The notes beneath the pieces are model-generated. The model searched no databases and had not been told where the DNA came from. It saw only the letters and a program-made list of their open reading frames with translations. The position numbers were made by a program, and so were the translations under genes. 64,000 bases of DNA from Streptomyces sp. CHD11. GTDB taxonomy: Bacteria; Actinomycetota; Actinomycetes; Streptomycetales; Streptomycetaceae. The DNA is taken from NCBI RefSeq assembly GCF_018638295.1, contig NZ_JABTTS010000032.1, forward strand, positions 1 to 64,000. Direction: 5' to 3'. Below, one piece after another: positions 8,890 through 17,938 of this stretch (positions within the stretch are counted from its first letter, which is position 1; each line of letters opens with the position of its first letter).

Positions 8890-10074
8890 TTGGCGTCGCA
8901 CCGCAAGTCGCGCACCCCCGGCGCGCGCGTCGCAGGCATACGCACCCCGGCCCTGGCCACGGCCGCCCTCACCTCCGTCGCCCTGCTCTCCCAGACAGCG
9001 GGCGCCGTCCCCACGGACGACGACAAGCCGAGTCTGGAGGAGGTCGAGAAGAAGGTCGGCGATCTCTACCGCCAGGCCGAGTCGGCGACCGAGAAGTACA
9101 ACGCGGCCAAGGAGAAGACGACCAAGCAGCGCAAGCACGTCGACACCCTCCTGGACGACGTGGCCAAGCGCACCCAGAAGCTCAACGACGCGCGTGAGGA
9201 ACTGGGTTCCTACGCCGCCGCCCAGTACCGCACCGGCGCGGGCATGCCCGACACGGCGACCTTCCTGCTCGCGGACACACCGCAGGACGTCTTCGACCAG
9301 AGTCAGCTGATGGACCGGATGACCGGCCGTCAGAAGGTGGCGGTCGACGACTACGTCACCCAGCAGTCCGAGACGATGGAGAAGCGCCAGGAGGCCACGG
9401 AGAGCCTCGAGACGCTCACCGAGTCGCAGGGCGATCTGAAGACGGCCAAGGCCACCGTCCAGAAGAAGCTCACCGAAGCGCGCGAGCTGCTGTCGAAGCT
9501 GACCGCCGAGGAGAAGGCACGGCTGGCGGCGATCGAGAAGAAGAAGCAGCAAGAGGCCGCCCGCAAGGCCGCCGAACTCGCGCAGCAGCAGGCGGAGCAG
9601 GAGAGGGCCCGGGAAGAGGCCGCCGCTCAGCAGGAGGGCGGCAGCGGCACCTCGGGCGGCGCGGGGTCCTCCGGCTCGGCCACCACCACCCCGCCGTCAT
9701 CCGACTCCTCGTACGCCACCAAGGCCGAGAAGGCCCTGGCGTTCGCCCGCGCGCAGATCGGCAAGCCGTACGTCTGGGGCGCCACCGGCCCCGGCTCCTA
9801 CGACTGCTCCGGCCTCACCCAGGCCGCGTGGAAGGCCGCGGGCGTCGCCGTCCCACGCACCACCTACGACCAGGTCGACGCGGGCACGACGGTCCCCGTC
9901 TCCCAGGCCCAGCCCGGTGACCTGGTCTTCTTCTACGAGGACATCACCCACGTGGGCATCTACATCGGCAACGGCATGATGATCCACGCCCCCAAGCCCG
10001 GCACGTACGTCCGCGAGGAGTCGGTCTTCTACGACGGCGAGTCCTCGATCCACAGCGTCGTACGCCCCGCCTGA
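8890..10074 (+). CDS. Secreted NlpC/P60 peptidoglycan endopeptidase (riboswitch-controlled)
   Basis: A 394-residue protein with a signal peptide (Arg/Lys-rich start, hydrophobic core, cleavage near AVP at about 40), a long coiled-coil region (about 45-240) and an Ala/Glu/Gln-rich linker, then a C-terminal NlpC/P60 domain. Catalytic Cys306 is in YDCSGL and His354 in ITHVGIYIG, with a third polar residue in MMIHAP. Such enzymes cleave within peptidoglycan stem peptides; the coiled coil probably regulates or docks the domain. TTG 8890 is the start: GGAAGGAG is placed 9 bases upstream and no ATG fits. It is the first gene after the c-di-AMP riboswitch. A paralogue follows at 10846. Confidence 0.92.
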   Translation: MASHRKSRTPGARVAGIRTPALATAALTSVALLSQTAGAVPTDDDKPSLEEVEKKVGDLYRQAESATEKYNAAKEKTTKQRKHVDTLLDDVAKRTQKLNDAREELGSYAAAQYRTGAGMPDTATFLLADTPQDVFDQSQLMDRMTGRQKVAVDDYVTQQSETMEKRQEATESLETLTESQGDLKTAKATVQKKLTEARELLSKLTAEEKARLAAIEKKKQQEAARKAAELAQQQAEQERAREEAAAQQEGGSGTSGGAGSSGSATTTPPSSDSSYATKAEKALAFARAQIGKPYVWGATGPGSYDCSGLTQAAWKAAGVAVPRTTYDQVDAGTTVPVSQAQPGDLVFFYEDITHVGIYIGNGMMIHAPKPGTYVREESVFYDGESSIHSVVRPA

Positions 10075-10078
10075 CCAC

Positions 10079-10123
10079 CGGGGCCCCGGCCCGACCGCCC
10101 GGCGGGGCGGTCACCGGGGCCCG
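10079..10123. terminator. Bidirectional terminator hairpin between convergent genes
   Basis: GACCGCCC (10093-10100) pairs perfectly with GGGCGGTC (10105-10112) around a 4-base loop, and flanking CGGGGCCCCGG/CCGGGGCCCG can extend the structure. It lies between the stops of the NlpC/P60 gene and the convergent small membrane protein gene. Confidence 0.6.
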
Positions 10124-10135
10124 TCCCGCAGCGGC

Positions 10136-10489
10136 TCAGGTCCACAGCACCGCGATGAAGACGTTCGCCACGGTCAGCAGTCCGACCAGGCCGAACAGGC
10201 CCTTGTCCACCTTCTCCTCGTCCCGCTTCACATAGACCAGGCCGAGGATCACGATCAGCAGGGCCAGCTTCACGCCGATCTTCACGTTGTCGACGGAGTA
10301 GTCCTGCGCCTGGTTGAGGCCGACCAGCACCATGCCGGTGACCAGCATCGTCAACGCGCCGTGCAGCATCGCGGGGCCGAAGCGGGCGGTGCCCTCGCCC
10401 ATGGCCTTCATCTGGGTGAGGAAGCCGCCGAGCAGCGCCGCGATGCCGATGATGTGCAGACCGACGAAGAGGTGGAGGAGTGTGTCCAT
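10136..10489 (-). CDS. Small integral membrane protein, four spans
   Basis: A 117-residue hydrophobic protein with four predicted spans, at about 5-25, 42-60, 72-88 and 97-115. Short loops contain MKAMGEG and YVKRDEEKVDKG. No catalytic motif is recognised. Homologues are conserved beside the NlpC/P60 genes in Streptomyces and are annotated only as integral membrane proteins. It is transcribed alone, convergent with the riboswitch-controlled hydrolase. The ribosome site before the ATG at 10489 is weak, but no other start fits the first span. Confidence 0.75.
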   Translation of the reverse strand: MDTLLHLFVGLHIIGIAALLGGFLTQMKAMGEGTARFGPAMLHGALTMLVTGMVLVGLNQAQDYSVDNVKIGVKLALLIVILGLVYVKRDEEKVDKGLFGLVGLLTVANVFIAVLWT

Positions 10490-10751
10490 GGGGCCGGAGC
10501 CTAGCCACCCCCTTCCCCTAGCACTCCGGCACCCTCGGCCCGCCCGACTTCACCGGATCGGTCATCACCCAGAGTGAAGACGGCGGAGCCGGAACGACCC
10601 GGGTCACTTACGGTCACCCTTCGATCCGCTCGCGCCACTTCCGCACAACCCGTTACCCGGGCCACGCGGCGGGGCCTAGCGTCCTCCACCAGGTGACCGG
10701 CCTTCCATCGCCGCCCGTGCCAGGGGCGGCAGCCGGCCGCCACCGCCGAAA

Positions 10752-10795
10752 GGTCCGGCGGCGGACGGCTCCCCCGTACCTGCCGCCGCCGGACC
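10752..10795 (+). promoter_or_regulatory. Long hairpin in the leader of the second NlpC/P60 gene
   Basis: GGTCCGGCGGCGG (10752-10764) pairs perfectly with CCGCCGCCGGACC (10783-10795), a 13-bp stem with an 18-base loop. A second hairpin, CGAACGG/CCGTTCG, follows at about 10799-10816. They sit just before the ribosome site of the gene starting at 10846. They may be an attenuator or a stability element. The c-di-AMP riboswitch blocks are absent here. The rest of 10490-10845 shows nothing I can name. Confidence 0.4.
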
Positions 10796-10845
10796 CCCGA
10801 ACGGCCCGCCGTTCGGGGCGGTCTCCGGAAAGGACGGACAGCCAG

Positions 10846-11883
10846 GTGGCAGCGCACCGCAGGTCCCGGAAGCGCTCGGCGGGCGGCCACACGGCCCGCA
10901 CGGCCGCCGCCATCGCCCTCGCCGGCGCGGCCACCGCGACCGGACTCGACGGCCCTGCGCTCGCCGAACCGCAGTCGACGCCGGAGCGGGTCAGGGCCGA
11001 TGTCGCGCAGCTCTACCGGGAGGCGGAGACCGCCACCGAGAAGTACAACGGCGCGAAGGAGAAGGCGGAGTCGGCCCAGCGGCGGCTGCACGATCTGCAC
11101 GACGAGACGGCCCGCAGGAGGGACCGGCTCAACGACGCGCGGGACGCCCTGGGCCTGGTCGCGGCGGCACAGTACCGGGACGGCGGCCTGGACCCCGCCC
11201 TGCGGCTCCTCCTGTCCGAGGACCCGGACGGCTACCTGGACGGCACCGCCCTCGCCGAACGCGTGGGCAGCCGCCGGCAGGCGGAGGTGGGCCGCGTCCG
11301 CGGACAGCTCCGGGAGATCGAGCAGCTGCGCGGGGCGGCCCGCGTCGAGGTGAAGGCGCTGACGTCCCGCCGGGCCGAGATGAAGCGGCACCAGAAGACG
11401 ATCACCGGCAAGCTGACCGCGGCCCGCCGACAGCTGTCCCGACTGGCACCCGAACAGCGGGACCCGGGCGCCGACCGCGCCGCGCGCTCGCCGTCGGCCC
11501 CCCGGGACGGCCTGACCGCCTCCCGGGCCCCCGGCACCCGCGCGGCGGAGGCCATCGCCTACGCCCACGAGAAGATCGGCAGCCCTTATGTCTGGGGGGC
11601 GACCGGTCCGGACGCCTTCGACTGCTCGGGCCTCGTCCAGGCCGCCTACCGCTCAGCCGGTGTCTCCCTCCCCCGCACCACCTACGCCCAGATCAACGCC
11701 GGCCGCCGCGTCGCACGCTCCGCACTTCTCCCCGGCGACCTCGTCTTCTTCTACCCCGGCATCAGCCACGTCGGGATCTACATCGGCGACGGGCAGATGA
11801 TCCACGCCCCGAACCCCTCGGCCCCGGTCCGCGTGGCCCCCCTCGACGCGATGCCGTTCGCGGGGGCGACACGGGTGAGCTGA
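10846..11883 (+). CDS. Secreted NlpC/P60 peptidoglycan endopeptidase, paralogue
   Basis: A 345-residue protein with the same layout as the neighbour at 8890: basic N-terminus and hydrophobic signal segment (about 15-40), coiled coil with the shared phrases VAQLYREAETATEKYNGAKEK-like and LNDARDALG, a short linker, and a C-terminal NlpC/P60 domain with Cys260 in FDCSGL and His in ISHVGIYIG. The two genes are clearly a duplication, with this copy shorter in the coiled coil and linker. GTG 10846 follows GGAAAGGAC; the reading frame is open further upstream but runs through the leader hairpins. Its leader differs completely, so regulation is probably separate. Confidence 0.88.
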   Translation: MAAHRRSRKRSAGGHTARTAAAIALAGAATATGLDGPALAEPQSTPERVRADVAQLYREAETATEKYNGAKEKAESAQRRLHDLHDETARRRDRLNDARDALGLVAAAQYRDGGLDPALRLLLSEDPDGYLDGTALAERVGSRRQAEVGRVRGQLREIEQLRGAARVEVKALTSRRAEMKRHQKTITGKLTAARRQLSRLAPEQRDPGADRAARSPSAPRDGLTASRAPGTRAAEAIAYAHEKIGSPYVWGATGPDAFDCSGLVQAAYRSAGVSLPRTTYAQINAGRRVARSALLPGDLVFFYPGISHVGIYIGDGQMIHAPNPSAPVRVAPLDAMPFAGATRVS

Positions 11884-11905
11884 CCGGCCCGCAGGAGGCC
11901 TCGGC

Positions 11906-12661
11906 TCACACCAGCCGCCGCGCCGTCGCCCAGCGGGTCAGTTCGTGGCGGTTGGAGAGCTGGAGTTTCCGCAGCACCGCCGAGACATGGGACTCGACCG
12001 TCTTCACCGAGATGAACAGCTGCTTGGCGATCTCCTTGTACGCGTACCCCCGGGCGATCAGCCGCAGCACCTCCCGCTCACGCTGGGTGAGGCGGTCGAG
12101 GTCCTCGTCGACCGGCGGGGCGTCGGTCGAGGCGAAGGCGTCCAGGACGAAACCGGCCAGGCGGGGGGAGAAGACGGCGTCCCCCTCCTGGACCCGGAAG
12201 ATCGAGTCGACCAGGTCGGTGCCGGTGATCGTCTTGGTGACGTAGCCGCGGGCGCCACCGCGGATCACGCCGATCACGTCCTCCGCCGCGTCCGACACGG
12301 ACAGGGCGAGGAACCGGACCGGCTGCTCGGTGTCGCCCATCAACGGGGCACAGCGGCGCAGCACTTCCACTCCGCCGCCGCCGGGCAGGTGCACGTCGAG
12401 AAGGACCACCTCGGGCCGGGTCGCGGTGATGACCGTGACCGCCTGATCGACGTCGGCGGCTTCGCCGATCACCTCGACGCCGGTCTGCTCGGTCTGTCCG
12501 ATCTCGGCCTGGACCCCCGTACGGAACATACGGTGGTCGTCGACGAGGACGACCCGCACATGACGCCCGGCCGCACTCCCGGCCGCACTCCCGGCCTGTC
12601 CCGCGGGCTCGGGCCCCTGCCCCGCTTCCGTCGCCGCGTTCGCCTCGGTCGGCTCGCTCAT
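11906..12661 (-). CDS. NarL/FixJ-type response regulator
   Basis: A 251-residue regulator with a receiver domain (about 34-155) and a C-terminal LuxR-type HTH (about 185-245; LTQREREVLRLIARG, VKTVESHVSAVLRKL). Asp41/Asp42 and phospho-acceptor Asp89 (VVLLDVHLPG) are present, as is the conserved Lys in YVTKTI. A Gly/Ala-rich N-terminal tail contains repeats. Its ATG overlaps the stop of the upstream sensor kinase gene by four bases, indicating translational coupling. It should bind DNA as a phosphorylated dimer; the divergent PspC gene is an obvious candidate target. Confidence 0.93.
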   Translation of the reverse strand: MSEPTEANAATEAGQGPEPAGQAGSAAGSAAGRHVRVVLVDDHRMFRTGVQAEIGQTEQTGVEVIGEAADVDQAVTVITATRPEVVLLDVHLPGGGGVEVLRRCAPLMGDTEQPVRFLALSVSDAAEDVIGVIRGGARGYVTKTITGTDLVDSIFRVQEGDAVFSPRLAGFVLDAFASTDAPPVDEDLDRLTQREREVLRLIARGYAYKEIAKQLFISVKTVESHVSAVLRKLQLSNRHELTRWATARRLV

Positions 12662-13950
12662 GACGTTGTCTCCGCCCTCTCCATCTCCAGCTCGACCTCC
12701 GTGCCGCCGTCCGGCACCGCGCGCAGCCGCGCCGTGCCGCCGTTGCGCTCCATGCGGCCGATGATCGATTCTCTGACGCCCATACGGTCGGCGGGTATCG
12801 AGTCCAGGTCGAAGCCCGGACCGCGGTCCCGGACGGAGACGAAGACCGTCTTCCCCTCGACTTCGGCGTAGACCTGCACCGCGCCTCCCTCGCCACCGTA
12901 CTTGGCCGCGTTGACCATCGCTTCCCGCGCTGCCTGCATCTGTGCGGCGGTCCTTTCGTCGAGCGGACAGTCGCCGACGACAACGACCTCGATGGGGACG
13001 CCGTGCTTGTCCTCGACCTCGGCCGCGTTGCGCTTCACGGCCTCGGCGAGGGTGGTGGGCTCGTCGTCCTCGTCCTTGCCGTTGCCCTCGGGCTTGTAGA
13101 GCCAGGCGCGCAGATCCCGCTCCTGGGCTCGGGCCAGACGGCGCACCTCGCCCGCGTGGTCCGCGTTGCGCTGGATCAGGGTGAGGGTGTGCAGTACCGA
13201 GTCATGGACGTGGGCGGCGACCTCGGCGCGCTCCTGCGCCCGGATACGCATCAGGCGCTCCTCGCTGAGGTCCTGCGTCATGCGCACGAGATAGGGGCCG
13301 GCCAGGAGGGCAATGCCCACCAGAACCGCGAGTGCCGCCTGGAGCACCGAGCCGAGGTGGCTGCCCGAGCCCCGCAGCACGAAGATGCCGGAGGCGCCCG
13401 CCGTCACCAGCAGCACACCGGCCACGGCCCGCAGCAGCGTGACCGTGCGCCGGCGTCGGCCGACCTCCATCCAGCGGGCCCGGCGCGCGTTGTCCGCCTG
13501 CCTCCACACCAGGGCGACACCCGCGCCGACCAGGACGGTCGGCCAGAGGTAGGCCTTGGCGCCGTCGGTCAGGTTCACACTGCTCACGAAGACCATGGCG
13601 ACCACGACCATGAGGAGCAGGGCGACGATCTGTCCCTTGTCGGGTCTGCGGGTGACGAGTCTGCGCCTGCCGTCCGGCGCGGTCTCCGTCGCCACCGGTG
13701 AGAACGGCCGCTGCGCGTCCACCCCTCCCACGCCGAGCGGTACGAAGAACCAGAACGCGGCATAGAGCAGAGCGCCGAGGCCGTCGGCCATGAACAGGCC
13801 GACGAAGACGAGACGCACCCAGATCACGGGCAGCCCGAGGTGTCCGGCGAGCCCCCGCGCCACCCCACCGAGCCAGCGTCCGTCACTGCTGCGGTAGAGC
13901 TTGCGCGGCGGCCGCGGCTCGGCGAGTGGCGCTGCTGCGGCTTCCGACAT
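12658..13950 (-). CDS. PspC-domain sensor histidine kinase
   Basis: A 430-residue kinase. It begins with a PspC domain (LYRSSDGRWLGGVARGLAGHLG, about 18-75, including a hydrophobic span), followed by several more spans (about 100-240). A HisKA_3-type dimerisation segment has AHVHDSVLHTL, whose first or second His should be phosphorylated, and an HATPase_c domain ends near RMGVRESIIGRM. PspC domains sense envelope stress, so the pair probably reports membrane or wall damage. The start at 13950 (MSEAAA) is preferred over the upstream ATG 13986, which has no ribosome site. It is translationally coupled to the response regulator. Confidence 0.93.
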   Translation of the reverse strand: MSEAAAAPLAEPRPPRKLYRSSDGRWLGGVARGLAGHLGLPVIWVRLVFVGLFMADGLGALLYAAFWFFVPLGVGGVDAQRPFSPVATETAPDGRRRLVTRRPDKGQIVALLLMVVVAMVFVSSVNLTDGAKAYLWPTVLVGAGVALVWRQADNARRARWMEVGRRRRTVTLLRAVAGVLLVTAGASGIFVLRGSGSHLGSVLQAALAVLVGIALLAGPYLVRMTQDLSEERLMRIRAQERAEVAAHVHDSVLHTLTLIQRNADHAGEVRRLARAQERDLRAWLYKPEGNGKDEDDEPTTLAEAVKRNAAEVEDKHGVPIEVVVVGDCPLDERTAAQMQAAREAMVNAAKYGGEGGAVQVYAEVEGKTVFVSVRDRGPGFDLDSIPADRMGVRESIIGRMERNGGTARLRAVPDGGTEVELEMERAETTS

Positions 13951-14127
13951 GCCAACGATGGTCACACGGCAGGAATGCGGGAGCATCAGGGTCGGCCCCG
14001 GAAACGCCCCTGATCTCCGGACTCCGGGCCCTCGAACACTCCCCGGGCCCCTTCAGGGACCGATATCAGGGTCGGGCCAGGGTTGTTCCGGCTCCCACCA
14101 CGACGGCTCGCCCGTCACCATGGACCC

Positions 14128-15588
14128 ATGACCGATCACCAGCACGCCGCGACGGGGCCGGAGCCCGGTTCCGGCCCGCGCACGCCCCGGGGCACCGGGC
14201 CGCAGGACGCCGGGCCCGCCGCGGGCCCGGCGCGCGCGCAGCGGCGCGCGGGCGCGCCCGGGCAGAGCGGAGCGGCCACCATGCCGCCGGAACCGGGCGG
14301 CAGCGGACCCGCGGAGGCGGACCACCACTTCCGGCGGGACCGCCGGCACCAGATGCTGGGCGGGGTCTGCGCGGGGCTCGGCCGGCACTGCGACATGGAC
14401 CCGGTGATCTTCCGCATCACCCTCGCGGTCCTGTCCGCCACCGGCGGCGTCGGTCTCATCTTCTACGGATTCGCCTGGCTCTTCGCCCCGTACGAGGACG
14501 AGGACGAGAACGAGATCCGCCGGCTGCTGACCGGCCGGGTCGACGGCCACACCCTGGCGGCCGTGCTGTTCGCCCTGGTCGGCTGTGGCGTCTTCCTCAC
14601 CATGCTCAGCAATGACGGGGTGCTGAGCTTCGCCGTCATACTGTCCCTGCTGCTCGCCGGCGCCGGTTACTGGTCACGGCGGCGCGGCGCGCCCAGCCCC
14701 GACCACATCGCCGCCCAGGCCGCCGCCGACGCCCCGCCGGAGCCCCAGGCGCCGCCGGTTCCCGACGCCTTTCCGTCATGGTGGCGCGACCCCATCGTCA
14801 AGGACGGCACGCACGTCGGTGGCACCGGCTATCTGTGGGGTCCCCGGGACACCCGGGACCTGGACATCTCCGCCGCCATGAACATCGGCCTCGGCACCCG
14901 CACCCACGCCCGCGACAAGACCCGGGCGCCGGCCCAGGAACCGCCGAAGCGGCGCGGTCCCCGCGGCATCGGCGGCTGGGTCTTCCTGTCCGCCCTGCTC
15001 GCGGCCGGTCTCGGCACCGGCCTGACCTGGGAGGGGAGCCCTCTCGGCACCAGTGTGCAGACCGGTCTCGCCTGCGCGCTCGCCGTCTTCGGCGTCGGCG
15101 TGGCCGTCAGCGCGTTCCTCGGTCGCACCGGGGCGGGATCGATCGTCCTGGCGGTCCTCACCGCGGGCCTGCTGGCCGGCTCGACCGCGGTCCCCGAGAA
15201 CATCCGCACCGACTGGGTGCGCACGACCTGGGAGCCCGCCTCGGCCGCGCAGCTGCGCCCCGCGTACGACCTGGGCGGAGGCGAGGGTGAACTGGACCTG
15301 TCCGCGATACGCGTCCCGGCCGACGAGACCGTCACGACGGAGGCCAATGTGGGCCTGGGCCGGATCCACGTGATCCTGCCCAGGGACGTGACCGTGAAGC
15401 TGAGCATCGATGTGGGCGTGGGTGACATCCAGTTGCCGGGCGACAAGCGGAAGGACGTGGACGTGGCACCGGGCAAGCGCGAGCAGGTGACCCTGGAACC
15501 GCCCGCGGGCACCGAGCCGGCGGGCACCCTCGATCTCGATCTCCATGTCGGCGTGGGACAGGCGGAGGTGAGCCGTGCTACGTCATGA
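14128..15588 (+). CDS. PspC-domain membrane protein with LiaF-like C-terminus
   Basis: A 486-residue protein. About 75 disordered Gly/Pro/Arg residues come first, then a PspC domain (RDRRHQMLGGVCAGLGRH, about 85-140) with spans, more spans to about 370, and a C-terminal beta-rich segment (about 400-485) with repeating ANVGLGRIHV/VGVGDIQLPGD elements like the LiaF/toastrack fold. In Firmicutes, LiaF restrains the LiaSR two-component system, so this divergent neighbour of a PspC kinase may be its negative partner. Start at 14128; no strong ribosome site is visible. The promoter region shared with the kinase is 177 bases. Confidence 0.85.
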   Translation: MTDHQHAATGPEPGSGPRTPRGTGPQDAGPAAGPARAQRRAGAPGQSGAATMPPEPGGSGPAEADHHFRRDRRHQMLGGVCAGLGRHCDMDPVIFRITLAVLSATGGVGLIFYGFAWLFAPYEDEDENEIRRLLTGRVDGHTLAAVLFALVGCGVFLTMLSNDGVLSFAVILSLLLAGAGYWSRRRGAPSPDHIAAQAAADAPPEPQAPPVPDAFPSWWRDPIVKDGTHVGGTGYLWGPRDTRDLDISAAMNIGLGTRTHARDKTRAPAQEPPKRRGPRGIGGWVFLSALLAAGLGTGLTWEGSPLGTSVQTGLACALAVFGVGVAVSAFLGRTGAGSIVLAVLTAGLLAGSTAVPENIRTDWVRTTWEPASAAQLRPAYDLGGGEGELDLSAIRVPADETVTTEANVGLGRIHVILPRDVTVKLSIDVGVGDIQLPGDKRKDVDVAPGKREQVTLEPPAGTEPAGTLDLDLHVGVGQAEVSRATS

Positions 15589-15790
15589 GTTCCAGCCCGG
15601 CAGGCTGGTCGCCGGCTCGGCCCTCACCGTGGCCGCGGTGATCTACGCCGGGGACGCGGGCGGCGCCTGGGACACCCCGTGGTTCGTCATGATCCCCGTC
15701 GTGGTGGGCGGCCTCTGCCTGGCCGGCGCGGTGGGTTCGCTGACCGGTCTCGTGCGCCGCCGCAGACGCAGGGCGGACGGCACGGCCTGA
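15575..15790 (+). CDS. Small membrane protein coupled to the PspC gene
   Basis: A 71-residue protein with two hydrophobic spans (about 11-26 and 34-60) and a C-terminal Arg-rich tail (RRRRRR). GTG 15575 lies inside the end of the PspC gene (14-base overlap) behind GGCGGAGGTG, so translation is probably coupled. No family is recognised; it may modulate the PspC/two-component module. Confidence 0.7.
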   Translation: MLRHEFQPGRLVAGSALTVAAVIYAGDAGGAWDTPWFVMIPVVVGGLCLAGAVGSLTGLVRRRRRRADGTA

Positions 15791-15814
15791 CACCGGGCCC
15801 GCGGAAGCCGGCGG

Positions 15815-16339
15815 TTACTCCCCCGTCCGCCGCCGTCGCCGCGTGCGCAGGGCCGCGTCCACGGACAGCAGCGGAGCGCCCGCCAGGACGAGGGGGGTCC
15901 AGGCCATGAGGTACGGAAGATCGTTGCCGTAGTAGTACGGATCGGAGGCCCAGCTGACGGTCAGCCACAGGCTGAGGGAGATCAGCGCACCGCCGAGGGC
16001 GGCGAGGCGGGTGAACAGCCCGAGCAGGGCGCCGATGCCCACGGCCAGTTCGCCCAGGGCGATGGCGTAGCCGAACGCGACCGGGCTCTCCAGCGCCATG
16101 TCGACCATCGCGGGGATGGCGGAGGAGTCCCGGACGGCGCGCATCATGTCGCCGATGGAACCGGCGCCGGAGTCCTTCATGAACGCGCTGTCGGTCAGTT
16201 TGTCCAGGCCGGCGTAGACGAAGGTGACGCCGAGGAAGATGCGCAGGGGGACGAGGGCGTAGCGGGTGGCGGTGTCCCGCCAGTTGCCGTCACCGTCGAA
16301 ATGGGGGGAGTGCGTGTCCGTGCGCATACCGTGCGTCAT
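15815..16339 (-). CDS. DoxX family membrane protein
   Basis: A 174-residue protein with four spans. The DoxX hallmarks are present: RIFLGVTFVYAGLDKL near the first span, and GELAVGIGALLGLFTRLAALGG in the third. DoxX proteins are linked to quinone or thiol redox processes at the membrane, but the precise activity is not settled. The gene is convergent with the PspC unit. The start has GAGAGGCGG upstream; a second Met four codons later is possible. Confidence 0.85.
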   Translation of the reverse strand: MTHGMRTDTHSPHFDGDGNWRDTATRYALVPLRIFLGVTFVYAGLDKLTDSAFMKDSGAGSIGDMMRAVRDSSAIPAMVDMALESPVAFGYAIALGELAVGIGALLGLFTRLAALGGALISLSLWLTVSWASDPYYYGNDLPYLMAWTPLVLAGAPLLSVDAALRTRRRRRTGE

Positions 16340-16444
16340 CGCTGTCCGCCGCCTCTCACTGCCGTGCCGGGGCCTCCCTTAGGAACCATACGTACGACAA
16401 TCTGTCACGGCTCAACCCTGTGCACGGGGTTTTTCTCGCGGCGC

Positions 16445-17695
16445 CTACTCGGTCAGGTCGATGGTGTAGCGGTTCGTCTCCACGCCCGCCGCGGTGACGA
16501 CCTGGACGTCCACGCGGCCGGGTTCGGCCTCCGCCGGTACCGGCACCGTCAGCAGCGCGTCCGTGGGGTTGTCGAAGCCGCCGGTGACCGGGACCAGCGG
16601 TACGTGGACGTTCACCGCCCCCACCCGCACCACCATCCGCGACAGCCGGTCTGCCCCCTGCGCTCCCACCGGCACGAACCCGGCCCCCCGGATCTCGATG
16701 TCGTCGCCGGTGCGGATCGGCGCGTCGAGAGCGCCGGCCTCCCGCGCCCGCACCACCGAGAGGATCACCGGACGCCCGCCCTCCGCGTACTTCCCCGCGA
16801 GATACGTCCCGGCCGACACCAGCACCACCACCGCGAGCCCCCACGGCAGATCCGGCAGCTGCTCCGGCCGCCGCGCCAGCCGGACCGCCGCGAACGCCAG
16901 GGCGACGCCGCTGATCACGACGTACTGGATGTCGGCGAAGCTCCCCCGCCCCGCGTCGTCGCTCAGCAGGTCCGCCGCCCTGGGCCGGTGGGCACGCACC
17001 TTCTGCAGCCGCTGCCCCTGCACCCGCAGCCCGACCACCCGCCGTACCAGCACGGCGATCGCGCACACCACCGCCAGCACGGTCACGACGCCCGCGCCGC
17101 GGGCGAGTTCGAGTCCGTCGATCAGCGCGTCACGCTCCCGGTTGCCGGAGGCGGCCGCCAGCTGCCCCGCCAGGACGAGCACCGTGAACGCCAGGAACAG
17201 CACCCAGCTAGCGGCCACCGCGCGGGAGGTGGAGAGCCGGTTGTCCTCTCCGATCACCGGCGCCAGCACACCACCGCGCGCCCGGTGGAACCAGGACGCG
17301 GCCGTCAGCGCGCCCGCCACCACCAGCGCGGCCAGCAGCCCGGCGGTGCGCGCGGCCGTCCACCCCGCGCCGATCGCCGTGAGCGCCTGGCCCAGGAGCA
17401 GCGCCACGACGCCCGCCCACACCACGGCCGCGGTCCACCTCCACAGTCGCGCCAGCCAGGCCGCGCCCTCGGCCCGTCCCCGCTCGGCGACCGCCTCCGC
17501 GGCCTGGGTCAGCTCCTCGGACACCCACTGCCGGGAGGCGGAGGGGGAGTACGCCACCGCGGCCGGCACCCCCTGCCCGGCCGCGAACCCGTCCCGCTTC
17601 AGCAGGAACGCGGCGACCGCGCGCCGGTGCCCCTCACGCGCCCCGTGCGGGCAGTCGCCGCAGGTGCAGCCGCCCTCGTGCGCGCCCGCGTCCAT
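16445..17695 (-). CDS. Membrane protein with N-terminal Cys cluster
   Basis: A 416-residue protein. The N-terminus has a CTCGDCPHG cluster that could bind a metal, then a soluble segment to about 90. At least six hydrophobic spans follow, at about 90-115, 120-145, 170-190, 210-230, 275-290 and 300-320. A C-terminal domain (about 325-416, ILSVVRAREAGALDAPI..., ending VETNRYTIDLTE) reads as an Ig-like beta sandwich and should be outside. I do not recognise the family; Streptomyces homologues are annotated as hypothetical. An upstream in-frame GTG at 17725 is the alternative start. It stands alone between DoxX and the aldolase gene. Confidence 0.7.
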   Translation of the reverse strand: MDAGAHEGGCTCGDCPHGAREGHRRAVAAFLLKRDGFAAGQGVPAAVAYSPSASRQWVSEELTQAAEAVAERGRAEGAAWLARLWRWTAAVVWAGVVALLLGQALTAIGAGWTAARTAGLLAALVVAGALTAASWFHRARGGVLAPVIGEDNRLSTSRAVAASWVLFLAFTVLVLAGQLAAASGNRERDALIDGLELARGAGVVTVLAVVCAIAVLVRRVVGLRVQGQRLQKVRAHRPRAADLLSDDAGRGSFADIQYVVISGVALAFAAVRLARRPEQLPDLPWGLAVVVLVSAGTYLAGKYAEGGRPVILSVVRAREAGALDAPIRTGDDIEIRGAGFVPVGAQGADRLSRMVVRVGAVNVHVPLVPVTGGFDNPTDALLTVPVPAEAEPGRVDVQVVTAAGVETNRYTIDLTE

Positions 17696-17938
17696 GCCGC
17701 CCTGCCTCGCCTCATGCACCGCCACGCCCGGAGTCCGCCTTCCCCACCGTCGACCACCACTACGACACCATCACGTCACTTGCCACGTCACCGCCGGCAC
17801 CCGGACCACGGTCACTGCCGCCGGCCACCGCACAAGTCCCCCGTGACGAGTGCGAATTGTGCCCTACCGCACGCCCATCCCGTTCGGCAGGCCCGGTCCG
17901 TGCGAGTGAACTTCCAGGCGCCGGGTTGACCCCCGTTC

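Noticed and set aside
10490..10845. A second c-di-AMP riboswitch
   Set aside because: None of the conserved blocks (GGGGTGAATCGG, GGGCAACC, GGTAGGCG) is present; only generic GC hairpins.
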